DNA from: UBA5066 sp048500275
Lineage (GTDB): Bacteria; Acidobacteriota; Thermoanaerobaculia; UBA5066
Direction: 5' to 3'
Assembly (NCBI GenBank): GCA_048500275.1
Contig: JASNYI010000002.1
Span: forward strand, 1,054,001 to 1,118,000
Length of the DNA: 64,000 nucleotides
How positions within the stretch are numbered: the stretch's first letter is position 1; every line of letters starts with the position of its first letter. The position numbers and the translations under genes were made by a program. The notes below the pieces were generated by a model. That model made no database searches. It was not told the origin of the DNA and saw only the letters and a list, made by a program, of their open reading frames with translations. This document shows positions 39,027 to 45,871 of this stretch, one piece after another.

Positions 39027-40814
39027 ATGAAGCGATCGCTGTCGCTCTCCGGGATCCCGGTGTCTCCGGGAATCGCCGTCGGGAAGGCCGTCGTCTGGAT
39101 CGGGCGCCCCGACTCGACGCCCCGTCGGGACCTCGACGTCGACGAGGTCCCGGCCGAGCTCGAGAGGCTTCGCCTCGCGGTCCAGACGGCGATCCGGGAG
39201 ATCGGCGAGATGGCGGGCCAGGTCGAGGCGCGCCTCGGCAGGGAGTACGCCGCGATCTTCCAGGCCCACGCGCTCTTCCTGCAGGACCCGTCTTTCCTCG
39301 GGCCGGTCGAGAAGAAGGTCCGTGCCGAGAGGGTGAACGCCGAATGGGCCGTGGAGGTCGTGGCGGACGCCCTCGCGTCGCGCCTGAGGGACCTCCCCGA
39401 CAAAGACCTCGCCCTGCGCGCGTCCGATCTCGACGACGTGGCCGCGATCCTGAAACGGAGCCTGGGGGAGGCCGGCACGGCCGTGGACCGCCTCGCCCTT
39501 CTCGGAGACGACTCCTTCGTCCTCGTCGCCGACGAGCTGACGCCGTCAGACGCCGTCCGCATCCCTCGAGACAAGGTCGTCGCGTTCGTGACCGAGCGCG
39601 GTGGCAAGACCTCGCACGCCGCGATCCTCGCCCGCTCCTTCGGCTTACCCGCCGTCGTGGCGGTCCCACGGCTCCTCGCCTCCATCGGGGAGGGAGACCG
39701 GCTGATCGTCGACGGCCGCGAGGGCGTCGTCTGGCGTCAGCCCTCCGAGGACGTCCTCGCCCTCTTCATGGAGAGGCAGGAACGCGAGGCGACCCACGAG
39801 AGATCGCTCAAGGAGAGAAGCCTCTTCGGCCTTGCCCGGACGCGGGACGGCGAGGAGGTCGCCATCCGGGCGAACATCGAGCTGGCGCGCGAGGTTCCGG
39901 ACGTCTTCGAGTACGGCGCGGACGGCGTCGGCCTCTTCCGCTCCGAGTTCCTCTACCTGTCGGGCGCCGGAATGGAGTTTCCCGACGAGGCCACCCAGGC
40001 GGCCATCTACCGCGACGTCGTCTCGCGGCTGGCGCCGAGGCCCGTCGTCATCCGCACCTACGACCTGGGCGGGAAGAAGGGGGCCCGCCACCTCTCGGGC
40101 GCCGAGGAGAACCCCGTTCTCGGCCTTCGCGGCGTGCGCCTCTGCTTCAGCCACCCGGAGATGTTCCGGACGCAGCTCAGGGCCCTCCTGTCGGTCGCCG
40201 CCGAAGGAGACCTGAGGATTCTCGTCCCGATGGTCGCCGGGGTCGAGGAGGTCCGCAGGGTCCGCAGCTTCGTCGAAGAGGCCCGCGACGAGCTCCTCGA
40301 CCGGGGCGTGAACGTCCCGGACAACGTGCCGATCGGGACGATGATCGAGGTCCCCTCCGCCGCCGTCACGGCCGACCTCATCGCTCCCGAGGTCGACTTC
40401 CTCTCCCTCGGAACGAACGACCTGATCCAGTACACGCTCGCAGCCGACCGGGCGAACGAGGCCGTGGCCGACATCTTCCGGCCGCACCACCCGGCCATCC
40501 TTCGCCTCGTCGCGAAGGTGCAAGACGCAGCCCGGGCGGCCGGCAAGCCCCTCGCCGTCTGCGGCGAGATGGCCGCTGACCCGGCCCTCTTCCTCCTCCT
40601 CCTTGGCCTCGGGATCCGGGAGTTCTCGATGGGGCCCCGCTCTGTCCCCCTTCTCAAGGACGTCGCGCGGTGCGCGTCCGCCGCCGACGCCGCCCGGATG
40701 GCACGCGCCGCGCTTTCCCTCTCGACGCCCGACGAGGTCGCCGCCCTTCTGGCACGAGAGGCCGAGGAGATTCTGAACGGCGACCCGGAAACCCGGGCAG
40801 CGGTGAGCTCATGA
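39027..40814 (+). CDS. ptsI: PTS enzyme I (phosphoenolpyruvate-protein phosphotransferase)
   Basis: Enzyme I takes phosphate from PEP and transfers it to HPr. The 595-aa protein has the N-terminal swivelling domain with active His197 in TERGGKTSHAAILARSFGLP. The PEP-binding barrel has GADGVGLFRSEFLYL near residue 297 and DLGGKKGARHL near 337. FLSLGTNDLIQYTLAADRAN is near 455, and AVCGEMAADPALFLLLLGLG near 510. Length is normal. It ends in an ATGA overlap with the cupin gene. No sugar permease is seen in the window. Confidence 0.96.
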   Translation: MKRSLSLSGIPVSPGIAVGKAVVWIGRPDSTPRRDLDVDEVPAELERLRLAVQTAIREIGEMAGQVEARLGREYAAIFQAHALFLQDPSFLGPVEKKVRAERVNAEWAVEVVADALASRLRDLPDKDLALRASDLDDVAAILKRSLGEAGTAVDRLALLGDDSFVLVADELTPSDAVRIPRDKVVAFVTERGGKTSHAAILARSFGLPAVVAVPRLLASIGEGDRLIVDGREGVVWRQPSEDVLALFMERQEREATHERSLKERSLFGLARTRDGEEVAIRANIELAREVPDVFEYGADGVGLFRSEFLYLSGAGMEFPDEATQAAIYRDVVSRLAPRPVVIRTYDLGGKKGARHLSGAEENPVLGLRGVRLCFSHPEMFRTQLRALLSVAAEGDLRILVPMVAGVEEVRRVRSFVEEARDELLDRGVNVPDNVPIGTMIEVPSAAVTADLIAPEVDFLSLGTNDLIQYTLAADRANEAVADIFRPHHPAILRLVAKVQDAARAAGKPLAVCGEMAADPALFLLLLGLGIREFSMGPRSVPLLKDVARCASAADAARMARAALSLSTPDEVAALLAREAEEILNGDPETRAAVSS

Positions 40815-41179
40815 AGACGAACGACCGTCTCGTCCAAAAACCCTGGGGGCACGAAAGGATTTTTGCCGCCAACGGGCGCTACGCCGGAAAGCTCATCACG
40901 ATCCGGGCCGGACAGACCCTTTCGTATCAGTACCATCGAACGAAGGAAGAGACGATCCACGTCCTTTCGGGGACGCTGGGAATGGAAACGGAGAGCGCCG
41001 GCGCGAGGGTGGTACTGGCCCTCGCGCCTGGCGAGACTTTCCACGTCGAACCCGGGACCCGCCACCGGATGTTCGCCGACGGGGAGGACGTGATGATCGT
41101 CGAGGTTTCCAGCCCGGAGCTGGACGACGTCGTCCGCCTCGAGGACCGTTACGGGCGGGAAGGGACGTCCGAGCCATGA
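40811..41179 (+). CDS. Cupin protein, mannose-6-phosphate isomerase type II-like
   Basis: This 122-aa single cupin resembles the isomerase half of bifunctional mannose-1-phosphate guanylyltransferase/phosphomannose isomerase. Motifs are VQKPWGHERIFAANGRYAGK, SYQYHRTKEETIHVLSG (metal ligands) and GETFHVEPGTRHRMFA. It may isomerise a sugar phosphate or only bind it. It is coupled to ptsI by an ATGA overlap, a context consistent with sugar-phosphate metabolism. Base composition is slightly lower in GC here than in the earlier genes. Confidence 0.82.
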   Translation: MKTNDRLVQKPWGHERIFAANGRYAGKLITIRAGQTLSYQYHRTKEETIHVLSGTLGMETESAGARVVLALAPGETFHVEPGTRHRMFADGEDVMIVEVSSPELDDVVRLEDRYGREGTSEP

Positions 41180-41862
41180 GACACCGAACGGCCTCGCTCC
41201 TCGCCCTCGCCCCGCTCCTCCTCGCCGTCCAGGGACTCCCCGCCGCCGAGAAGCCGACTCCCACGCCGAAGACGACGAAGAAGCTCGGAGGCGGCAGCTT
41301 CGGTCAGCAGCCGTCTTTGACGCCGACTCCCGGCGCCGGCGGCGGCAGTTCTCTGGCGGATATCGCAAAGAGGGCGCAAGTTGAAGGCGCTGCGCCAGCT
41401 CAGAAGTCGACCCGCAGGATCGTCATCACGAACGAGACGCTTCGCCGGCCGGAACCGACTCCCGTTGGTGCGTCCATCTCGATCACGGGCTCGGCGGGCT
41501 CGAAGCCCGTCGTCCGAATGCCGCCGGAACCGACTCCCACCGATGAGCCTCCCCCCGAATACAAGGACGCCAGCGGAAGAACGGAAGCGGACTGGCGCCA
41601 GCGGGCGAGCGCAGCTCGAGAGAGGGTCGACCGGGTGCAGGCCGAACTCGCAACGGCGCAGGACGAGGCCCGACGACTCGAGAACGACTTCTACGCGTGG
41701 AGCGACGGAAACTACCGGGAACGGGTCATCCGTCCCGCGTGGGACCAGGCGAGGGAGCGAGTCAAACTCCTGGAGGAAGAGGTCGTCAAAGCCCGCGAAG
41801 ACCTGGAAAGCCTGGAAGACGACGCGAGGAAGAGCGGGACGCCACCGGGATGGCTGCGCTGA
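41176..41862 (+). CDS. Secreted Pro-rich coiled-coil protein of unknown function
   Basis: I do not recognise a characterised family. The 228-aa protein has a signal peptide (RHRTASLLALAPLLLAVQGLPAAE, cut near residue 24). It then has a Pro/Thr/Gly-rich low-complexity region with repeated PEPTP motifs at about 95 and 118. A long charged coiled coil covers about 140-225 (ASAARERVDRVQAELATAQD and following). The motif SLADIAKRAQ near 60 is reminiscent of predicted secreted proteins common in Acidobacteriota. It is coupled to the cupin (ATGA) and overlaps miaB by 13 bp. Confidence 0.65.
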   Translation: MRHRTASLLALAPLLLAVQGLPAAEKPTPTPKTTKKLGGGSFGQQPSLTPTPGAGGGSSLADIAKRAQVEGAAPAQKSTRRIVITNETLRRPEPTPVGASISITGSAGSKPVVRMPPEPTPTDEPPPEYKDASGRTEADWRQRASAARERVDRVQAELATAQDEARRLENDFYAWSDGNYRERVIRPAWDQARERVKLLEEEVVKAREDLESLEDDARKSGTPPGWLR

Positions 41863-43259
41863 ACCCGGTTGAGGCCGGAGGCGACGCGGGCCCTTCCGAT
41901 CTCTGCAAACGGAGGCTCTTCGTCGAGACCTGGGGCTGCCAGATGAACGAGCTGGACAGCCGCCGTTTCGTCGGCCTGATGGCCCGCGAGGGGTACCTCG
42001 AGGTCCATTCGGCGGACGAAGCCGACCTCGTTCTCCTCAACACCTGCTCCGTCAGGGACAAGGCCGAGCAGAAGGTCTACGACTACCTCGGACGAATGGC
42101 CGCGCGCAAGCGCCTCCGCCCGGGCATCCTCCTCGGAGTCTGCGGCTGTGTCGCCCAGCAGGAAGGGGAGGAGATCCTCAGGCGGGCGCCCGCCGTCGAC
42201 TTCGTCCTGGGCACGGGCCGGATCGAGCTGCTGCCTGCGGTCGTCCGGCGCGTCATGGCGGAGGGAGACCGACCGGTCGAGGTTGGCTTCGACACGGAAG
42301 AGGTCGCCTACACGCCCGGAGCCGTCGCGCGGACGGTCGCCCACAGGGCGTCTCTTACGGTCATCGAAGGCTGCAACAAGAACTGCACCTTCTGCGTCGT
42401 GCCGATGACGAGGGGGAGGGAGCGAAGCCGTCGTCTTCCGGACGTCGTCGACGAGTGCCGCCGTCTCGTGGACTCCGGTGTCGTGGAGATCGAGCTCCTC
42501 GGCCAGACGGTGAACGCCTACGCCGACCCGGTGACGGGAGAAGGGCTTCCGGCCCTCCTGAGAGAGGTCTCCGCGATCTCCGGGCTCCGGCGCCTCCGAT
42601 TCGTGACGTCTCACCCGAAGAGCTTCAGCGACGACCTCATCGCAGCCATGGCTGAAAGCTCGGTCGTCTGTCCGGCGCTCCATCTCCCGTTCCAGTCGGG
42701 GAGCGATCGCATCCTGAGACGGATGAAGCGGCAATACACCCGCTCTGAGTACCTGGACCTCGTCGGAAGGCTGCGCGCCGCCATTCCCGGAATCGCGTTG
42801 TCGACGGACATCATCGTGGGGTTTCCCGGAGAGACCGAAGACGACTTCGACGCGACCGTGAAGCTCCTGGACGAAGTCAGGTTCGCAGCGATCTTCGCAT
42901 TCACTTATTCGCCGCGACCGCAAACGGCAGCGGCGAGGTGGGAGCAGGACGTCCCGGTGCGGGTGGCTCAGGAGCGGCTCGTCCGGCTGAACGACCACCA
43001 GCAGGCGCTGCAGCTCCAGGCGAACGAGTCGATGGTGGGAGAGATTCTGGAAGTCCTCGTGGAAGGAGCGGATCGAACTGGCCGAAGGGCTTCGGGTCGA
43101 ACCGCCGGGAACGTCCTCGTTCACATCGACGGGATCCCGAGCACCCCGCCCGGCACTTTCGTCCAGGCGGTGGTCGAGAAGGGCCTCTCGAACTCGCTCC
43201 TTGGGCGACCGCTACGGGTTGGCTCCGTTCTTGGCCCCGGCACGGACATCGCGTCTTGA
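41850..43259 (+). CDS. miaB: tRNA-2-methylthio-N6-dimethylallyladenosine synthase MiaB
   Basis: MiaB is a radical-SAM methylthiotransferase that modifies A37 of tRNA. The 469-aa protein has the N-terminal UPF0004 domain with three cluster cysteines (ETWGCQMNELDSRR, NTCSVRDKAEQKV, GVCGCVAQQ). The radical-SAM motif is CNKNCTFCVVP near residue 175, and a C-terminal TRAM domain follows. IIVGFPGETEDDFDATV is near 320. The ATG at 41850 precedes a roughly 20-residue extension before the conserved KRRLFVETWGC. A start inside that extension is possible. Confidence 0.95.
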   Translation: MAALNPVEAGGDAGPSDLCKRRLFVETWGCQMNELDSRRFVGLMAREGYLEVHSADEADLVLLNTCSVRDKAEQKVYDYLGRMAARKRLRPGILLGVCGCVAQQEGEEILRRAPAVDFVLGTGRIELLPAVVRRVMAEGDRPVEVGFDTEEVAYTPGAVARTVAHRASLTVIEGCNKNCTFCVVPMTRGRERSRRLPDVVDECRRLVDSGVVEIELLGQTVNAYADPVTGEGLPALLREVSAISGLRRLRFVTSHPKSFSDDLIAAMAESSVVCPALHLPFQSGSDRILRRMKRQYTRSEYLDLVGRLRAAIPGIALSTDIIVGFPGETEDDFDATVKLLDEVRFAAIFAFTYSPRPQTAAARWEQDVPVRVAQERLVRLNDHQQALQLQANESMVGEILEVLVEGADRTGRRASGRTAGNVLVHIDGIPSTPPGTFVQAVVEKGLSNSLLGRPLRVGSVLGPGTDIAS

Positions 43260-43305
43260 TTCGAGTCGCCGTCGTCCCCAGATTCGAAAGCGAAGGGGAG
43301 CCGTC

Positions 43306-43791
43306 ATGAGCCTCAGGATGGATGTGAAGGCCCTCATCGTCGACCCCATCGCGAACATGCCGGTCGTCATCCTCCGTGATGCCGAGGACAAGAGTTTCCT
43401 GCCCATCTGGGTCGGCGTCTTCGAGGCTAACGCCATTGCCCTCCAGATCGAGGGCATCCAGACGCCGAGACCCATGACCCACGACCTTCTCAAAGAGACG
43501 ATCTCCCGACTGGGCGGCTCCGTCGAGAGAGTCGTGATCACGAAGCTCGTCGAGAGCACGTTCTTCGCGGAGATTCACCTTCTCGTCTCGGGACGAGAGG
43601 TCGTCATCGACAGTCGTCCCTCCGACGCGATCGCACTTGCCCTGCGTTCTTCGTCCCCTGTCTTCGTGGAGGAGTCCGTGCTCGAAAAGAGCCAGGCCCA
43701 GGACGACTCGGCCGAGACCCAGAGCCACGAGAGGCTTCGGAAGTGGTTCGAGGAGGCGGACCCGGAGTCCCTCGGCAAGTACCGGATGTAG
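43306..43791 (+). CDS. Bifunctional nuclease family protein (DUF151)
   Basis: This 161-aa protein matches the BFN/DUF151 family, whose members have reported RNase and DNase activity. Visible motifs are PVVILRDAEDKSFLPIWVG and FEANAIALQIEGIQTPRPMTHD. FFAEIHLLVSGREVVIDSRP and SDAIALALRSSSPVFVEESV follow. The ATG at 43306 follows a GAAGGGGAG ribosome site. It lies 46 bp after miaB, a pairing seen in several phyla. An in-frame extension upstream has no support. Confidence 0.88.
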   Translation: MSLRMDVKALIVDPIANMPVVILRDAEDKSFLPIWVGVFEANAIALQIEGIQTPRPMTHDLLKETISRLGGSVERVVITKLVESTFFAEIHLLVSGREVVIDSRPSDAIALALRSSSPVFVEESVLEKSQAQDDSAETQSHERLRKWFEEADPESLGKYRM

Positions 43792-43869
43792 CCGGTCCCC
43801 GCGCAACCCTCTGCCGGGCCGCGGATCGCCGCCGCCAACCCTCTCATCACAAGCGACTTCGTCCTTTCC

Positions 43870-43898
43870 TTGAGAACGCGAGCGTCAGACCGTATCCT
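43870..43898 (+). promoter_or_regulatory. Sigma-70-type promoter of parA
   Basis: TTGAGA (43870-43875) and TATCCT (43893-43898) are spaced by exactly 17 bp. The ATG is 11 nt after the hexamer, so the leader would be about 5 nt or less. Confidence 0.65.
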
Positions 43899-43909
43899 GC
43901 CCACCTCAC

Positions 43910-44665
43910 ATGATCATAGCGATCACGAACCAGAAGGGCGGGGTCGGGAAGACGACGACGGCCATCAACGTCGCCGCGGCCCTCGCTCAGAAGAAACTCC
44001 GCACGCTTCTCGTCGATCTCGATCCTCAGGCCAACTCGACCATGTCCTACCTCGATCGACGGTCTATTGCCGGCTCGATGTACGACGTCCTCGTCGACCC
44101 TGACGTGGCGCTCTCCACCGTCGTTCGGGACACGAACGTCCCCGGGCTCTGGATCGCCCCCGCGAAGATCTCCCTCGCGAAGGCCGACTCCAAGCTGATC
44201 GGGGAGATCGACGGTCACTACAGGCTGAAGGACAAAATGGGGGAGGTAGCGTCCTCATACGACGCCATCCTGATCGACACGCCCCCGACTCTCGGGATGA
44301 TCACAGTCAACGCCATGGTCGCCTCGAGCCACATCATCATCCCGATTCAGTCCTCCTACTTCGCTCTCGAGGGGACGGACGACCTCCTGGAGACCATCGA
44401 GAAGATCAAGAGCCGACCGAACCCCAGTCTCCAGATCCTCGGCGTCGTCATCACGCTCCACGATCGCCGTACCGTCCTCGGCCGCGACATCCAGAAGCAG
44501 ATCGACACGGTCTTCCAGGGGAAGCTGTTCAAGACCACGGTCTCGAAGTCGGTCCGGCTCGAAGAGTCCCCGGCTTACCGAGAGTCGATCTTCACGTTCG
44601 CGCCGAGGTCCACCGCGGCCTCCGAGTACTACAGCCTGACCGAGGAGATCCTGGCCCGTGTCTAA
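43910..44665 (+). CDS. parA: ParA family chromosome-partitioning ATPase (Soj-like)
   Basis: ParA binds DNA non-specifically and moves ParB-bound origins. The 251-aa protein has the deviant Walker A KGGVGKTTTAINVAAAL at residues 9-25. LLVDLDPQANSTMSYL is near 36 and ILIDTPPTLGMITVNAM near 117. It lacks the N-terminal DNA-binding domain of plasmid type Ia ParA, so it is of the chromosomal (Soj) type. parB overlaps its end by 8 bp. Codon third positions appear less GC-biased than in the upstream genes. Confidence 0.93.
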   Translation: MIIAITNQKGGVGKTTTAINVAAALAQKKLRTLLVDLDPQANSTMSYLDRRSIAGSMYDVLVDPDVALSTVVRDTNVPGLWIAPAKISLAKADSKLIGEIDGHYRLKDKMGEVASSYDAILIDTPPTLGMITVNAMVASSHIIIPIQSSYFALEGTDDLLETIEKIKSRPNPSLQILGVVITLHDRRTVLGRDIQKQIDTVFQGKLFKTTVSKSVRLEESPAYRESIFTFAPRSTAASEYYSLTEEILARV

Positions 44666-45590
44666 GCGTCGAGGCCTCCCCGAAACCTCCCGAATGCGCC
44701 ACGAACCGCATTTCGTAGACCAGCTCTTCCGTGGCGAAGAAATCTCCATTGGTCGCCGGATAGCTCTCAACCTCATCGAGGCGAACCCCGACCAGCCGCG
44801 CAGCATCCTCGGCGATCTTCAGGATCTGAAGGCTTCCATCGAGGCCAAAGGTGTCCTCGAGCCGATCCTGGTCCGCCCCCGAGAGGGTGGCCGATTCACG
44901 ATCATCTCGGGTGAGCGGCGTTTCCGGGCGGCCATGGAAGCGGGCCTCTCGGACATCCCCTGCATCGTCCTGGACGTGAGCGACGCCGAGGTCGTGGAGA
45001 TAGCCCTCATCGAGAACCTGCAGAGGAAGGACCTCAGCCCGCTGGAGGAAGCGGACGGGTACTCGACGCTACAGGACAAGCACGGCTACACCCACGAGCA
45101 GATCGCCAGGGCCGTGGGGAAGTCCCGCGTCACGATCACCGAAACGCTCTCGTTGGTGCGACTCCCGTTGCGCGTGAAGGATGAATGTCGGCGCGCCGAC
45201 ATTCGTTCGAAGTCGTTCCTCCTCGAAGTCGGGCGACTGCCCGACGAACCCGCGATGCTCGACGCCATCGCGGCTTTCGAAAGCGGCGACGGAGTCGGGC
45301 GAGATGCTCTTCGCTCCGCGCGTCGAGAAGGGGAACCTTCCGAGGGACCGCGGTTCCGCAGCCTGCGCAAGGCCTACGAGCTCAACTTCCAGCCCGCCGA
45401 CGCCCCCTATGCTGTCAGCCTCGTATTTCGGGGAAGCGCGACCGACCGCTCCGAGATTCTCCGGACGCTTCGGGACCTGATCCGGAGAATTGACAGCGGA
45501 GAGGTGAACCTCGAAGAGCACGGCCGGTTCTTGAAGGCCGGAACGACTCGCAGCGAGAAGGAAGCCGGCGAAACCGAAGCCCAGGACTGA
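44658..45590 (+). CDS. parB: ParB/Spo0J family chromosome-partitioning protein
   Basis: ParB binds parS sites and acts as a CTPase clamp. The 310-aa protein has the N-terminal ParB/Srx domain (LIEANPDQPRSIL; GERRFRAAMEAGLSDIPCIV with the GERR patch; ALIENLQRKDLSPLEEADGY). It then has a helix-turn-helix (HEQIARAVGKSRVTITETLSL). The C-terminal part (about 195-300) is not the usual dimerisation domain by eye. No consensus parS palindrome was found nearby. It is co-transcribed with parA. A 281-bp gap with unusual sequence follows. Confidence 0.92.
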   Translation: MSKRRGLPETSRMRHEPHFVDQLFRGEEISIGRRIALNLIEANPDQPRSILGDLQDLKASIEAKGVLEPILVRPREGGRFTIISGERRFRAAMEAGLSDIPCIVLDVSDAEVVEIALIENLQRKDLSPLEEADGYSTLQDKHGYTHEQIARAVGKSRVTITETLSLVRLPLRVKDECRRADIRSKSFLLEVGRLPDEPAMLDAIAAFESGDGVGRDALRSARREGEPSEGPRFRSLRKAYELNFQPADAPYAVSLVFRGSATDRSEILRTLRDLIRRIDSGEVNLEEHGRFLKAGTTRSEKEAGETEAQD

Positions 45591-45617
45591 TCTCCCGCGA
45601 AGGGAGCGATCGTGAGC

Positions 45618-45694
45618 CTGGACCCTCTGGCAAGCGCCACCGAGGGGAGTCCCGCTCAAAGGCCGAGAAGACGGCCGCCTTGCCAGGCTGGACC
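45618..45694 (+). repeat. Inverted repeat in the parB-lptF gap
   Basis: CTGGCAAG (45627-45634) and CTTGCCAG (45679-45686) are perfect 8-bp complements 44 nt apart. They are flanked by a direct repeat CTGGACC (45618-45624, 45688-45694). A smaller GGCC-gagaagac-GGCC hairpin lies between. The element may be the parB terminator region, a structured RNA or a remnant. Confidence 0.35.
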
Positions 45695-45740
45695 TTCGAC
45701 GGGTCCTGATTACTGAACGAGCCGCCGCATGCCCCGAACG

Positions 45741-45818
45741 TTTTATGGTTGCGTGAATCACTATTTTAACATAATATTTCTTATCGGACATCTTCGAGCG
45801 GTAGCGTCCGGCTAGAAT
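45741..45818 (+). promoter_or_regulatory. AT-rich upstream element and -10 hexamer of the lptFG promoter
   Basis: Bases 45741-45787 are about 28 percent GC, in sharp contrast to the surroundings. They end about 40 bp before the expected start site. TAGAAT at 45813-45818 is the likely -10. The AT block covers roughly -39 to -84, the position of an UP element. The leader to the ATG at 45872 would be about 47 nt. No good -35 box is seen. Confidence 0.45.
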
Positions 45819-45871
45819 CCGCCAGCGACTCCGGCTCTCCCCGGCCAGGCTCCGGTTTCCCCGAGACCGAA

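Noticed and set aside
45612..45716. A GTG-initiated ORF of about 34 codons after parB
   Set aside because: Composition is not coding-like, and it coincides with the inverted-repeat element.
43792..45871. parS palindrome near parAB
   Set aside because: I looked for TGTTTCACGTGAAACA-like sites and found only a partial GTGAATCAC in the AT-rich block, which is not convincing.
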